A DNA stretch of 63,609 nt from Lachnospiraceae bacterium (GCA_030526195.1 JAUNDG010000015.1:1-63609), one strand, 5' to 3'; positions 25,207 to 34,248 are shown, counted from the first letter of the stretch. Made by a program: numbers and translations. Notes: a model not told the origin generated them from the letters alone.

Positions 25207-25282
25207 AAACCTTTTCCCTTATGAGGTCCGATCCTGTCCTGTTTGCCTATCCTAAGGACACGAGAACCCCCATTAACTGACA

Positions 25283-25303
25283 AAGCGGACAAACTGTCCG
25301 CTT
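25283..25303. repeat. Perfect hairpin AAGCGGACA/TGTCCGCTT
   Basis: Nine-base arms surround AAC. The same TGTCCGCTT word recurs near 25513, 48484 and 60609. Confidence 0.55.
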
Positions 25304-25360
25304 CAACTCTCTCCTCTCAAGTATACCCCATCGCCGATGTCAAGACAACCCGAGGAAACA

Positions 25361-25435
25361 GCATCCAAACATTACAAAAAATCGCATTTTCTGTTATCTT
25401 CGGTTGGCTGACAAAACCGCATCCAAACATTACAA
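25361..25435 (+). promoter_or_regulatory. Direct-repeat operator candidate, GCATCCAAACATTACAA twice
   Basis: Identical 17-mers start at 25361 and 25419, 58 bp apart (about five to six helical turns), upstream of the ABC exporter whose third gene is an XRE-AbrB regulator. The spacing would suit looped or cooperative binding. Confidence 0.45.
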
Positions 25436-25476
25436 TAATCATACAAATCATATCTTTCGGAAATGCTGTCCGGCTT

Positions 25477-25530
25477 GTAAAGCAGACACTCGCAATACCC
25501 AGAGGGCACGCTGTCCGCTTCGCTACTTTG
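25477..25530. repeat. Dispersed 50-bp repeat, copy 1
   Basis: It contains GACACTCGCAATACCCAGAG, then GGCACGCTGTCCGCTTCGCT. A second copy with a few differences lies at 53928-53985. Both copies are intergenic. Confidence 0.6.
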
Positions 25531-25551
25531 CTCTTCAAAAAGGAGGTTGCC

Positions 25552-26262
25552 ATGGCACTTGTTGATGTGCGTCACCTGACCAAGACTTATCCCGCCTTCC
25601 GTTTAGAGGACGTGTCATTTTCCATTGAAAAAGGCCGCATTACCGGCTTTGTGGGGCGGAACGGAGCCGGCAAATCCACCACCATCAAGGCGATGCTGAA
25701 CCTGGTGCATCCCGACAGCGGCTCCGTGTCCTATTTTGGTCTGAACCTGGCCGATCAGGAGGCCGCCATCAAAACGAGGCTCGGTTACTCCACCGGCACT
25801 GTCAACTGGTATCCCCGTAAGAAGCTCCGGGACATCGCCGCCATCGTCAAGCCCTTTTACCCCAACTGGGACGAGGATGCCTACGGCCGGTATCTTAAGC
25901 TTTTCGGCCTCGATGATGCCAAGACGCCCCTCACCATGTCCGAGGGCATGAAGGTGAAAAGCAATCTGCTGCTGGCACTCTCCCATCGGGCCGAGGTGCT
26001 CATTCTGGATGAGCCCACCAGCGGCCTGGATCCCTTTTCCCGGGATGAGTTGCTGGATGTGCTGGTCGGTCTTAAGAATGAAGGTTGCGCCGTCTTCTTC
26101 TCCACCCATATCATTGCCGACCTGGAAAAATGCGCCGACGACATCATCCTCATTTCCGAGGGCACCATCAAAGCTGTCCTCCCGAAGACAGAACTCATGG
26201 CCCGATATGCCACGACAGGGGAAAGTCTGGAGGAGACACTGCTGAAGTTGGAGAAATCATAA
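25552..26262 (+). CDS. ABC exporter ATPase
   Basis: The protein is 236 residues from the ATG 5-6 bases after AAGGAGG; an upstream extension in frame is non-coding. Motifs are Walker A VGRNGAGKSTTIKAM, a Q-loop-like segment, signature TMSEGMKVKSNLLLALSH (a diverged LSGGQ), Walker B VLILDEPTSGLD and the switch His in FFSTHI. This form is typical of small ABC-2 exporters such as the YtrB/EcsA type. It forms a unit with the permease at 26424 and the XRE-AbrB regulator at 27090. The substrate is unknown. Confidence 0.88.
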   Translation: MALVDVRHLTKTYPAFRLEDVSFSIEKGRITGFVGRNGAGKSTTIKAMLNLVHPDSGSVSYFGLNLADQEAAIKTRLGYSTGTVNWYPRKKLRDIAAIVKPFYPNWDEDAYGRYLKLFGLDDAKTPLTMSEGMKVKSNLLLALSHRAEVLILDEPTSGLDPFSRDELLDVLVGLKNEGCAVFFSTHIIADLEKCADDIILISEGTIKAVLPKTELMARYATTGESLEETLLKLEKS

Positions 26263-26423
26263 TCAGCCTGTCACCAGGCAATCGACCACAGCGAAATCGA
26301 TTCTCAACAAAATCAGACCGCAATGGCATTTCCCACAACAGAATCGATTCGCAGCGGGATTGCTGTCACAACTTATCACAGTTGAAAACGATTTCAGATC
26401 TACCATCATCACGGAGGTTTCCA

Positions 26424-27077
26424 ATGCCCTATATATTAAGGAAAGAATTCATTCTCAGCGCCTCGCCGCTCACCTATTGCTTCATCCTCTTCGGCCTGAT
26501 GTTTTTCCTGCCGGGATACCCGGTGCTGTGCGGTGTGTTCTTCGTCACACTGGGCATTTTCCAAAGTTTTCAGACCGCCCGGGAGGCGGGGGACATCCTC
26601 TTCTCCGCCCTGCTGCCCATCAAAAAAAACGATGTGGTGAAGGGCAAATATCTCTTTGTGGTCCTCATTGAAGGCTGCGCGCTGATACTGATGGTAATCG
26701 CCGTCCTTCTCCGCATGACCCTTCTGGCCGATGCAGGACCATATCGGCAGAATCCGCTGATGAATGCCAATCTCTTTGCATTGGCCCTTGCCCTCGTCAT
26801 CTTCGGCCTCTTCAACCTCATTTTCGTGGGGGGCTTCTTCAAAACGGCCTACCGCTTCGCCCGCCCCTTCGTGACCTACATCGTGCTGTGCTTTGTGGTC
26901 ATCGGCCTCGGGGAAGCGCTGTGGCATTTCCCCGGCATGAGCGGCCTCAACGCCTTCGGTTTTGAGAAAATGGGGCTGCAACTTGGCCTTCTGGCAGCCG
27001 GGAGCCTCATTTTCATAGGATTGACCCTGGTGTCACTCAAAAATGCGATGGCGAACTTTGAAAAAATTGATCTGTGA
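26424..27077 (+). CDS. ABC-2 type membrane component
   Basis: The protein is 217 residues from the ATG six bases after GGAGG. It has six hydrophobic segments, for example LTYCFILFGLMFFLPGYPVL and a C-terminal LGLLAAGSLIFIGLTLV. ABC-2 proteins of this size are accessory or half permeases, so it probably dimerises. A 160-bp gap after the ATPase holds no gene. The regulator gene follows 12 bases after the stop. Confidence 0.78.
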   Translation: MPYILRKEFILSASPLTYCFILFGLMFFLPGYPVLCGVFFVTLGIFQSFQTAREAGDILFSALLPIKKNDVVKGKYLFVVLIEGCALILMVIAVLLRMTLLADAGPYRQNPLMNANLFALALALVIFGLFNLIFVGGFFKTAYRFARPFVTYIVLCFVVIGLGEALWHFPGMSGLNAFGFEKMGLQLGLLAAGSLIFIGLTLVSLKNAMANFEKIDL

Positions 27078-27089
27078 AAGGAGTTGTCT

Positions 27090-27527
27090 ATGCTGAAGGA
27101 AAATCTCATGATGCTGCGCCGGATCAAGGGCTATTCTCAAGAGGAGCTGGCCGAGCGCATCGGCATTTCCCGTCAGGCCTATGCCAAATGGGAAACCGGC
27201 GCCACGGTGCCCGATATTGAAAAATGCAGTCTGCTGGCGGATGTTTACGGGGTGAGTCTTGATAGTCTCGTCAAGCCCCACGAAGCTGAAGGGGTGGGGG
27301 CTATCCCGCCGGCGCCGAAGGGCAAAAGCATCTGGGGCGCCGTGACGGTGAGCGACCGGGGCCAGATCGTCATTCCCAAGGAGGCCCGGGATCGCTACGG
27401 GATCACCGGCGGGTCCCGGCTGATCATCCTGGGGGATGAGGAAGGGATCGCGCTCTTGCCCGCAGAAACCTTCGAAAACAATATGAAAAAAGCCATGGCC
27501 TTTGCCGGTCTGGAGCCCGGGACTTGA
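27090..27527 (+). CDS. XRE-family regulator fused to an AbrB/SpoVT-type domain
   Basis: The protein is 145 residues from the ATG six bases after AAAGGAG (a TTG two codons earlier is possible). The N-terminal helix-turn-helix (NLMMLRRIKGYSQEELAERI, ISRQAYAKWETG) is followed by a swapped-hairpin AbrB domain (VTVSDRGQIVIPKEARDRYG, GSRLIILGDEEGIAL). The combination gives two DNA-binding modules in one chain. It likely autoregulates the exporter operon, and the 17-bp direct repeats upstream are candidate sites. Confidence 0.85.
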   Translation: MLKENLMMLRRIKGYSQEELAERIGISRQAYAKWETGATVPDIEKCSLLADVYGVSLDSLVKPHEAEGVGAIPPAPKGKSIWGAVTVSDRGQIVIPKEARDRYGITGGSRLIILGDEEGIALLPAETFENNMKKAMAFAGLEPGT

Positions 27528-27871
27528 TGCGCCGCAGCGGCTGGGGAACTGATACCTCGCCGGAGACTTGATGCACCGCAGAATCTGTCCACGGTCTACC
27601 TGAAAAACCATCGCTCATGCATGCCGGTTGAAGCGAACCACCTGCTCCGTGGGTATTGAGCGTGTCCGCTTTACATAGCGATGTGACTATCGTATGATGG
27701 AAGCGATCATTCATGATGTTCCGAAGGAGGACGACATCCGGCAGATAGCATCAGATATCAGGCTGATGCGTGCGCCGAAGGCCTTCGGAGGACATCGTGC
27801 ATCATAACGAGAGAAAGCACGACCGCTGCCGGTGCCCTATGTCAGCGCCCCGGTCGTGAGAGGATTACGAT
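27528..27871. other. Intergenic gap without a supported gene
   Basis: It is 344 bp long. It contains a short direct repeat (GACTTGATGCGCCGCAG near 27523 and GACTTGATGCACCGCAG near 27565), a GTGTCCGCTT word near 27662, and GAGAGG just before the TTG start of the next gene. A palindromic GCCGAAGGCCTTCGG lies near 27773. No function is evident. Confidence 0.5.
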
Positions 27872-29137
27872 TTGAGCAATGCCAACTGGTACAACGTGGA
27901 TAATGTGTCCAAGGTCTTTCTGGCCTCCTACAACAAACGGGACACACGCTGCATCCGCGTCACCTGCACTTTAAAGGAAATGATCGAGCCGGAGCTGCTT
28001 CAGGAGGCTCTGACCCAGACGGTGGAAGCCATGCCGCAGTATCAGGTGCGCATCCGCCGGGGTTTCTTCTGGCACTATCTGGATCCCACGGACGCCATGC
28101 CTGTTGTGTCTGAAGAGGACGGCCGGCTTTATCCCCTGTTATACGGTCCCAATCACAAGGGGCTGCTGCATTATAAGGTGTCCTATTACCGATGCCGCAT
28201 CACACTGGAAATCTTCCATGTGCTGTGCGACGGCACCGGTGCTCTGGAATTCTTAAATGCCCTTGTGGGACACTATCTCAAACTGAAATACCCGGCGGCC
28301 CTGACCGCCTACACCCCCACCTCCGCTGCGCCTTTGTACGAGCGGACCCGGGATGATTATGCACAGTTCTTCGACCGGGAAAACACCAGCCATTCGGTGG
28401 CACCGAAAAAGCGCCGGAAGGCTTATCGGATCCAGGGGCGTCTTTTGCCCTACGATCAGCTGCAGCATTTTGAACTTCACATGGAAGCGGCCAAAGTGGT
28501 GGCGGCAGCTAAGGCGTGCGGTTGTTCCGTCACGGCTTATTTCACGGCGCTTTTTATGCTGGCGATCCAGCGGGATATGCCCACAGCAAAGCGGAAGCGC
28601 CCCGTGGCCATTTCCTTGCCCGTGAACCTCCGCCGCTTCTACGGCTCGGAGACCTCCCGCAATTTCTTTAATAATATCTCACTGACCCATACCTTCGACA
28701 AACCCATTTCCTTACCGGAACTGGCGGCCCTCATGGACAAAAAGCTGAAGGAGCTGACCTCCGAAGAGGCGGTGCGCTTCCGTATGAATGAGTTTGTGAA
28801 GATCGAGCGGCCCATTTACACCCGTATGACACCGCTCCTCATCAAACAGCATGTGGTGCGGCAATTTACCGCTGTTGAGGCGAAGCAGGTCAGCGCTGTG
28901 ATATCAAATCTTGGTCTGATCCGGCCGGACGAGGCCATCCTGCCCTACGTGGATTATTACAGCATCGGTTGCAGTGCCCCCAATCTTTTCAGCACTATCT
29001 GCAGCTTCGGATCGGATCTGTGTATGACGATTTCCTATCCCTTCGTCAACACAGGCGTGCTGAAGGCATTTGTGGATTTGCTGCAACGGGAAAATATTCC
29101 GGTGAAACTTGATGCCACGGAGGTGATCACACGATGA
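27872..29137 (+). CDS. Condensation/alcohol-acetyltransferase-like acyltransferase
   Basis: The 421-residue protein starts at TTG (GAGAGG eight bases upstream; the next in-frame ATG would remove conserved sequence). The catalytic HxxxDG motif is present as FHVLCDGTGALEFL near residue 115, and the second-half motif ISLPVNLRRFYG resembles the AATase/condensation fold. Such enzymes transfer acyl groups to alcohols or amines. The downstream DUF6320-like gene overlaps by four bases. No NRPS or PKS genes adjoin, so the acceptor is unknown. Confidence 0.72.
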   Translation: MSNANWYNVDNVSKVFLASYNKRDTRCIRVTCTLKEMIEPELLQEALTQTVEAMPQYQVRIRRGFFWHYLDPTDAMPVVSEEDGRLYPLLYGPNHKGLLHYKVSYYRCRITLEIFHVLCDGTGALEFLNALVGHYLKLKYPAALTAYTPTSAAPLYERTRDDYAQFFDRENTSHSVAPKKRRKAYRIQGRLLPYDQLQHFELHMEAAKVVAAAKACGCSVTAYFTALFMLAIQRDMPTAKRKRPVAISLPVNLRRFYGSETSRNFFNNISLTHTFDKPISLPELAALMDKKLKELTSEEAVRFRMNEFVKIERPIYTRMTPLLIKQHVVRQFTAVEAKQVSAVISNLGLIRPDEAILPYVDYYSIGCSAPNLFSTICSFGSDLCMTISYPFVNTGVLKAFVDLLQRENIPVKLDATEVITR

Positions 29138-29802
29138 AAACCTGTCGAAAATGCGCTATTGAGGTGGGCGGCGACCGGAAACTGTGTCCCCTTTGTCAGG
29201 GGACGCTCATCGGCGATGCCACCCCGGCCTTATGGCCTGCCAATACCAAAATCAAAAAACGCAGCCTGCTTTACCGGCTGCAGCTTTATGCCGCCCTCAT
29301 TGTGGTGGTGCTCTTTCTGTTCGGAGATTTCGTCCTGACGGGACCCGAACCGCCGGCCAAATACATCAGTCTTGTGGTCGCGGCCTGGGTTCTGGCCTTT
29401 GAGATTTTCTTAAACCGCGCCCTGCACTGGTCCGCCGTTCCGGTCCGTATCTGGAACCTGGCCTGCCTGGCCGCTGCCATCCTGATGATCTTTACAGGCT
29501 GGTATCTGGGTTTTCTGCGCATGACGCTGACCCTGATCATCCCCATCGCCTGCGGCATCCTGCTGATCGTGAATTTCATCTTTGCACTGATCGATCGGAA
29601 GGACAATGTGATGGTCTACCTGCTGTGCAACATCCCGGTAGGCCTCTTCCCATACATTGTCATGTCCATCGTGAAAGGCCGCGCCTACCCCACCTGGGCC
29701 TGGCGTTACTGCATGCTCATCTGCGTCATCACCATCCTCGGAATCGCCATTTTCAAAGGCAAAAAAATGATGGCTGAGATCAGCAAGCGGATGCATTTTT
29801 AG
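29134..29802 (+). CDS. Zinc-ribbon membrane protein (DUF6320-like)
   Basis: The 222-residue protein begins with a CxxC zinc ribbon (MKTCRKC ... KLCPLCQG) and continues with about six hydrophobic helices and a short basic tail. It overlaps the acyltransferase by ATGA, a tight coupling seen repeatedly with this pair in related bacteria. The ribbon faces the cytosol in the likely topology. Function is unknown; it may anchor the acyltransferase to the membrane. Confidence 0.7.
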   Translation: MKTCRKCAIEVGGDRKLCPLCQGTLIGDATPALWPANTKIKKRSLLYRLQLYAALIVVVLFLFGDFVLTGPEPPAKYISLVVAAWVLAFEIFLNRALHWSAVPVRIWNLACLAAAILMIFTGWYLGFLRMTLTLIIPIACGILLIVNFIFALIDRKDNVMVYLLCNIPVGLFPYIVMSIVKGRAYPTWAWRYCMLICVITILGIAIFKGKKMMAEISKRMHF

Positions 29803-29817
29803 TGAACATGTCATAAA

Positions 29818-29842
29818 TAAAGGCGCTTATGGCGTCTTTTTT
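29818..29842 (+). terminator. Terminator after the zinc-ribbon membrane protein gene
   Basis: AAAGGCGC, loop TTATG, GCGTCTTT followed by TTTTTATAAAG. Confidence 0.75.
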
Positions 29843-29977
29843 TATAAAGTTTTTTATGTAATCACAAATAATTTGTTGTTTGCCTTGGACAAGAATTATG
29901 CTAAAGTAACAATGTCTATAAAATTCATAATTGATTTTTACCAGACTGATAGAAATATTTGGAAGTGAGGGTATTGA

Positions 29978-31495
29978 ATGGAACCTTTGATTCAAATGGT
30001 TGGAATAACCAAAGAGTTTCCCGGTGTAAAAGCATTGGACAATATCAGTTTTGATATCCTGCCCGGCGAAGTTCACGTTCTTATCGGCGAAAACGGTGCC
30101 GGTAAATCAACATTGATGAAGATTCTTTCCGGTGTCTATACACCCACATCAGGTAAAATCATCGCCAATGGCCGTGAATACTCTGCATTGACGACGAAGG
30201 ATTCCTATAACGAAGGTATCGCCATCGTTTATCAGGAGCTTTCCGTCATCAACGAGCTGTCTATTCTCGAAAACCTCTTCGTCGGCAAGCTGCCGACAAA
30301 ACGCTTCTGCGGTCTTCCGGTCGTTGACTACAAACTGATGGAAGAAAAAGCCGCCGGCGTTCTGAAAAAGGTCGGTCTTAACCGCGATCCGAAGACTCTG
30401 GTCGGCGAGCTCGCCATGCCGGAAAAGCAGCTCTGCGAAATCGCCAAAGCTCTGGTCTCCGGTGCCAAGGTCATCGTTCTTGATGAGCCGACAACATCTC
30501 TGACAACTTCCGAAGTTGCCAATCTGCACGATCTGATCCGCAATCTGAGAACTGAGGGCTGCGGTATCGTCTACATTTCTCACAAGATGAGCGAGCTTCA
30601 TCAGATCGGTGACCGTATCACGGTCCTTAAGGACGGGACCTATGTCGGGACTTATCCGATCCAGGATCTGTCCATCGATCAGCTGGTCACACTGATGGTC
30701 GGCCGTGAAGTCAGCGGCACTTATCTGGCTGATCCGGATATCGACATCGAAAGCCAGCCGGTCATCTTTGAAGCCAAAAACATCACCCGTGCTGACGGCA
30801 AGTGCCGTAACATCTCCTTCCAGCTGCACAAAGGCGAGATTCTCGGTTTTGCCGGTCTGGTCGGTGCCGGTCGTACGGAATGTATGGAAGCGATCTTCGG
30901 TGCTGTGCCGAAGAGCGACGGTCAGGTTTTCCTTAACGGCAAAGAGCTGAAGATCAAAAACCCCTATACAGCCATCAAAAACGGCCTCGGCATGCTGACA
31001 GAGAACCGTCGTGAAACAGGCTTCGCCAAAAACTTCAGCTGCAAGCAGAATATTTCTCTTGTTCCGTTCATCAAGACTTCCACGGCCGGTGGCATCGGCG
31101 GTCTTCTTGAACTTGGAAATGAAATCGGATGGGCCGAAGAACAGAAAAAGAGCATTGGCATTAAATGTACCAGTGTGAATCAGATGACAACTGACCTTTC
31201 CGGTGGCAATCAGCAGAAAGTCATTCTGGGCAAATGGATGGCTGCCGAATCTGAGGTCCTCATCTTCGATGAACCGACAAAGGGCATCGATGTCGGCTCA
31301 AAGGCTGAGATCTATCAGCTGATGCGCCGTCTGGCCAACGAAGGCAAAGGTGTTCTGATGGTATCATCCGAACAGACAGAGCTGTTAAGTTCTTGCGATC
31401 GTATCGCCGTCTTCCGTGGCGGGGAACTTCAGGAAATCCTGAAGAATGCTGATGCTTCCGAAGAAAAGATTGTCAAGATTTCAACAAATGAATAA
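29978..31495 (+). CDS. alsA: Allose/ribose-type ABC transporter ATPase
   Basis: The 505-residue duplicated ABC protein has first-domain Walker A IGENGAGKSTLMKI and VIVLDEPTTSLTT, and second-domain degenerate Walker A GLVGAGRTECMEAI with SGGNQQKVILGKW and VLIFDEPTKGIDVG. Its gene order (ATPase, permease, alsE, ROK kinase, binding protein) matches the contents of the E. coli als operon. GGAAGTGAGG precedes the ATG. It powers import of the sugar bound by the lipoprotein at 34350. Confidence 0.92.
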   Translation: MEPLIQMVGITKEFPGVKALDNISFDILPGEVHVLIGENGAGKSTLMKILSGVYTPTSGKIIANGREYSALTTKDSYNEGIAIVYQELSVINELSILENLFVGKLPTKRFCGLPVVDYKLMEEKAAGVLKKVGLNRDPKTLVGELAMPEKQLCEIAKALVSGAKVIVLDEPTTSLTTSEVANLHDLIRNLRTEGCGIVYISHKMSELHQIGDRITVLKDGTYVGTYPIQDLSIDQLVTLMVGREVSGTYLADPDIDIESQPVIFEAKNITRADGKCRNISFQLHKGEILGFAGLVGAGRTECMEAIFGAVPKSDGQVFLNGKELKIKNPYTAIKNGLGMLTENRRETGFAKNFSCKQNISLVPFIKTSTAGGIGGLLELGNEIGWAEEQKKSIGIKCTSVNQMTTDLSGGNQQKVILGKWMAAESEVLIFDEPTKGIDVGSKAEIYQLMRRLANEGKGVLMVSSEQTELLSSCDRIAVFRGGELQEILKNADASEEKIVKISTNE

Positions 31496-31510
31496 GAGAG
31501 GGATTTTTTC

Positions 31511-32482
31511 ATGAGTAACACAACTGAAAAGACAAAAATAAATTTTGGTACGCTGTGGCAGAAATACGGTACGATTGGTATCCTGGTTCTTCTGTTAGTC
31601 GTTCTGGCCGTTTGCAAACCCAGCGCGCTGTTCACAAAAACATCCATTCCGCAGATTCTGAAACAGTCTTCTGTTAACATCCTGCTGGCTCTTGGCGAAT
31701 TCTTTGCCATCCTGCTTGGTTTTATTGATTTGTCTGTATCCGCCGCCTGCGGTCTGACCGGTATGGTTGCCGCCATGGCCATGGTCAATCTGGGCCTGCC
31801 CTGGGTAGTTGCCTGCATCATCGGTGTTTTAACCGGTACTTTGATCGGTGCCATCAACGGTGCTCTGATCAACTTCACAGGTCTTCATCCGTTTATCATC
31901 ACTTTAGGTATGCAGACCATCTACTTCGGCGTCATGCTGGTTGTTTCCGGTGCTCAGAACGTTTACGGCTTCCCGGCATCCTTCTCACAGTTCATGTCCG
32001 GTCAGATTGGTTTCCTTCCGTTCTCGGCCATTATCGCACTGACTACCGCCTTGATTCTCTGGTTCATGACAACACGGACGAAGCTTGGCCGTAACCTTTA
32101 TGCTTTAGGCGGCAACCGCGAATCAGCCTGGTATTCAGGTATCAACATCAAGCTTCACCAGATGATCGTTTACATGATCTCCGGTACATGTGCCGGTCTT
32201 GCCGGTGTTGTTCTTATCGGCCGTCTGAACGCAGCTGCTCCGACAGCCGGTACAGGTTATGAAACATATGCTATCGCCGCTACGATCATCGGCGGCACCT
32301 CCTTCTTTGGTGGTGTTGGTAAGATCCCGGGCGTTGTTGTCGGTGGTCTTATCATCGGTATCATCAACTACGGTATGACCGTACTTATGATCGATGCTTC
32401 TATGCAGAAGATCGTCATGGGTGCTCTGATCATCATCTCCGTCACAATCGATCACTTTGTTTCAAAAGCTTCAAAGAAATAA
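31511..32482 (+). CDS. alsC: Allose/ribose-type ABC transporter permease
   Basis: The 323-residue protein has about ten helices and the family motifs ILLGFIDLSVSAACGLTG and AATIIGGTSFFGGVGKIPG. It follows alsA by 15 bases with GAGAGGG upstream. It should form the homodimeric channel of the CUT2 importer. A hairpin between alsC and alsE may set the relative expression of transport and enzyme genes. Confidence 0.92.
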   Translation: MSNTTEKTKINFGTLWQKYGTIGILVLLLVVLAVCKPSALFTKTSIPQILKQSSVNILLALGEFFAILLGFIDLSVSAACGLTGMVAAMAMVNLGLPWVVACIIGVLTGTLIGAINGALINFTGLHPFIITLGMQTIYFGVMLVVSGAQNVYGFPASFSQFMSGQIGFLPFSAIIALTTALILWFMTTRTKLGRNLYALGGNRESAWYSGINIKLHQMIVYMISGTCAGLAGVVLIGRLNAAAPTAGTGYETYAIAATIIGGTSFFGGVGKIPGVVVGGLIIGIINYGMTVLMIDASMQKIVMGALIIISVTIDHFVSKASKK

Positions 32483-32519
32483 TTTCATTCACTATTTGCT
32501 CATCAATAAATGTCAAAAT

Positions 32520-32550
32520 AATGGAGAATGTCGATGCGGCATTCTCCATT
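32520..32550 (+). repeat. Intercistronic stem-loop, AATGGAGAATG/CATTCTCCATT
   Basis: The arms are a perfect 11-bp inverted repeat with a nine-base loop, followed by TTATAG and the alsE ribosome site (AAAGGA). It resembles a processing or attenuation hairpin between transporter and enzyme genes. Confidence 0.6.
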
Positions 32551-32570
32551 TTATAGAAAGGAAAACTATT

Positions 32571-33278
32571 ATGAAACCGATTATCAACCCGTCTCTGATG
32601 TGCATGGACTTCCTGGATATGAAAAACCAGCTTTCTATCCTGAACAAACGCGCCGACATGTATCACTTTGATATCATGGATGGTCACTATGTCCCGAATA
32701 TCACGCTGTCTCCGGACATTGCCAAAGCCATGGCGCCGGCCGTTGATATCCCGTTCGATTTTCATCTGATGGTGACAGATCCGGCCATGTATCTGCCGAT
32801 GTGTGAAAAAGCCTGCGCCGACATGACAGCCCGCGGCATCGTCAGCTACTACTGTCCGCACGCCGAAACCGTTAACGGCAGCGCTTTCCGTCTTATCGAC
32901 CAGATCAAGAAAGCCGGCTTCAAAGCAGGTATCGTCATCAATCCGGAAACACCGCTCTCCATGATCGAAGCCTATATGCACAAGCTTGATAAGATCACCT
33001 TCATGAGCGTTGACCCGGGCTTTGCCGGTCAGGCCTTCATTCCGGAGGTGCTTGACAAGGTGCGCGAGGCCAAGAGACTGAAAGAAGAGAATCCGGAGAA
33101 ATATCACTACATCATCGAGATTGACGGTTCCTGCAACGCCAAGACATTCAAAACTCTGGCCGATGCCGGTATCGAATCCTTCATCGTCGGCACTTCCGGT
33201 CTGTTTAACAATGACAAAGACCTGGAAAAGGCCTGGGATATCATGATGGACGCTTTCAACACAGCTGTAAACGCATAA
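32571..33278 (+). CDS. alsE: D-allulose-6-phosphate 3-epimerase
   Basis: The protein is 235 residues from the ATG nine bases after AAAGGA. It shows SLMCMDFLDMKNQ, FDIMDGHYVPN, FHLMV, SVDPGFAGQAFIPE, IEIDGSCN and VGTSGLFN, as in E. coli AlsE. It converts allulose 6-phosphate to fructose 6-phosphate. It is the paralogue of 2390-3097, of identical length and very similar throughout. Here it sits between the transporter and the ROK kinase, the arrangement expected for allose or allulose use. Confidence 0.9.
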   Translation: MKPIINPSLMCMDFLDMKNQLSILNKRADMYHFDIMDGHYVPNITLSPDIAKAMAPAVDIPFDFHLMVTDPAMYLPMCEKACADMTARGIVSYYCPHAETVNGSAFRLIDQIKKAGFKAGIVINPETPLSMIEAYMHKLDKITFMSVDPGFAGQAFIPEVLDKVREAKRLKEENPEKYHYIIEIDGSCNAKTFKTLADAGIESFIVGTSGLFNNDKDLEKAWDIMMDAFNTAVNA

Positions 33279-33288
33279 GGAGTTGACA

Positions 33289-34203
33289 ATGGCAAAATCC
33301 TATGCTCTCGGTATTGATATCGGCGGCACGAACATCCGCATGGGTATCGTTGATACTGATTTCGAACTGACATCCTTTGAGAGACGCAGTTCCCAGGAAT
33401 TGCTCTCCGAAAACTCTGTGGAAAACCTTATTGAAGCCACACGCGACTATATAGCCCGTGAAGCTAACGGCCGCGAGATTTCCGGCATCGCCATCGGCGT
33501 TCCCGGTGCTGTCAGCAAAAATGGCAGTTTTATTTATTCCGTTCCGTTCCTTCAGGGCCTTCAAGGCATAGAACTTGGCCACATCATGGAAGAAGCCCTG
33601 GGCATCCCGGTCTTCGTCGGCCATGACGTCATCTTCCTCCTGATGCACGACATCAAGGAAATGGATCTCGACCCGAACAAAGACAAAACGATCCTGGGCA
33701 TGTATCTTGGCACAGGTCTCGGCAACGCCCTTTACCTTGACGGCCATTTCTTCAACGGTAAGCACGGTGTCACAGGCGAACTCGGTCATATCCCGCTCTA
33801 CGGTGTTGAAGATGTCTGTGGCTGCGGCGCTGTCGGCTGTGTTGAAACACGTTGTTGCGGCAATGCCCTGGCCAAGCTGACAAAGGAACTTTTCCCGGAT
33901 TGCCATATTGGTGATGTCTTCACAAAGCATGGCTCCGATCCGCGTATTCAGCAGTTCGTCAGGGAATGCGCCATCCCGATGGCTTCCGAGATCACACTGC
34001 TCGATCCGGACTATGTCATCCTCGGCGGCGGTGTTATCTCCATGCCGGATTTCCCGATCGCCATGCTTGAAGACGAGATCCGCCTGCGCACACGTCATCC
34101 GCTTCCGGCTGAAGATCTTGTCTTTATCCATGCCACTGATGGACAGAATAATGGTGTTATCGGCGGCGCAATGGTCATGTTAGACAAATTAAACAAGTTA
34201 TAA
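33289..34203 (+). CDS. alsK: ROK-family sugar kinase (AlsK type)
   Basis: The protein is 304 residues from the ATG six bases after AAGGAG. It shows the ATP motif GIDIGGTNIRMG, the catalytic GHDVIF segment, GTGLGNALYLDG, HGVTGELGHIPL and the zinc-site CGCGAVGCVET. ROK kinases phosphorylate hexoses; with AlsE next to it, allose or allulose is the likely substrate. An allose 6-phosphate isomerase is not present in the window, which favours direct allulose use or an isomerase elsewhere. Confidence 0.87.
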   Translation: MAKSYALGIDIGGTNIRMGIVDTDFELTSFERRSSQELLSENSVENLIEATRDYIAREANGREISGIAIGVPGAVSKNGSFIYSVPFLQGLQGIELGHIMEEALGIPVFVGHDVIFLLMHDIKEMDLDPNKDKTILGMYLGTGLGNALYLDGHFFNGKHGVTGELGHIPLYGVEDVCGCGAVGCVETRCCGNALAKLTKELFPDCHIGDVFTKHGSDPRIQQFVRECAIPMASEITLLDPDYVILGGGVISMPDFPIAMLEDEIRLRTRHPLPAEDLVFIHATDGQNNGVIGGAMVMLDKLNKL

Positions 34204-34219
34204 TTATACGTTTTGTCAA

Positions 34220-34248
34220 TTGGCATTTTACAATTTCAACAATATAAT
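34220..34248 (+). promoter_or_regulatory. Internal promoter of the binding-protein gene
   Basis: TTGGCA (34220-34225) and TATAAT (34243-34248) are 17 bp apart. Downstream lie CTTGTT-TATTC-AACAAG (about 34266) and CAGTCA-TAG-TGACTG (34305-34319), candidate operators or leader stems. Extra expression of binding proteins relative to ABC subunits is common. Confidence 0.75.

Larger units (their letters stand above)
25207..25551. other. Divergent intergenic region with short repeats
   Basis: This 345-bp gap separates the diguanylate cyclase gene from the ABC-2 exporter. It holds a hairpin AAGCGGACA-AAC-TGTCCGCTT (25283-25303), a perfect 17-bp direct repeat (25361-25377 and 25419-25435) and a dispersed repeat (25477-25530). 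No credible gene is present, although a reading frame extends back from the ATPase. Confidence 0.6.

Noticed and set aside
27528-27871. A gene in the gap before the acyltransferase
   Set aside because: Only short frames without ribosome sites; repeats explain the visible structure.
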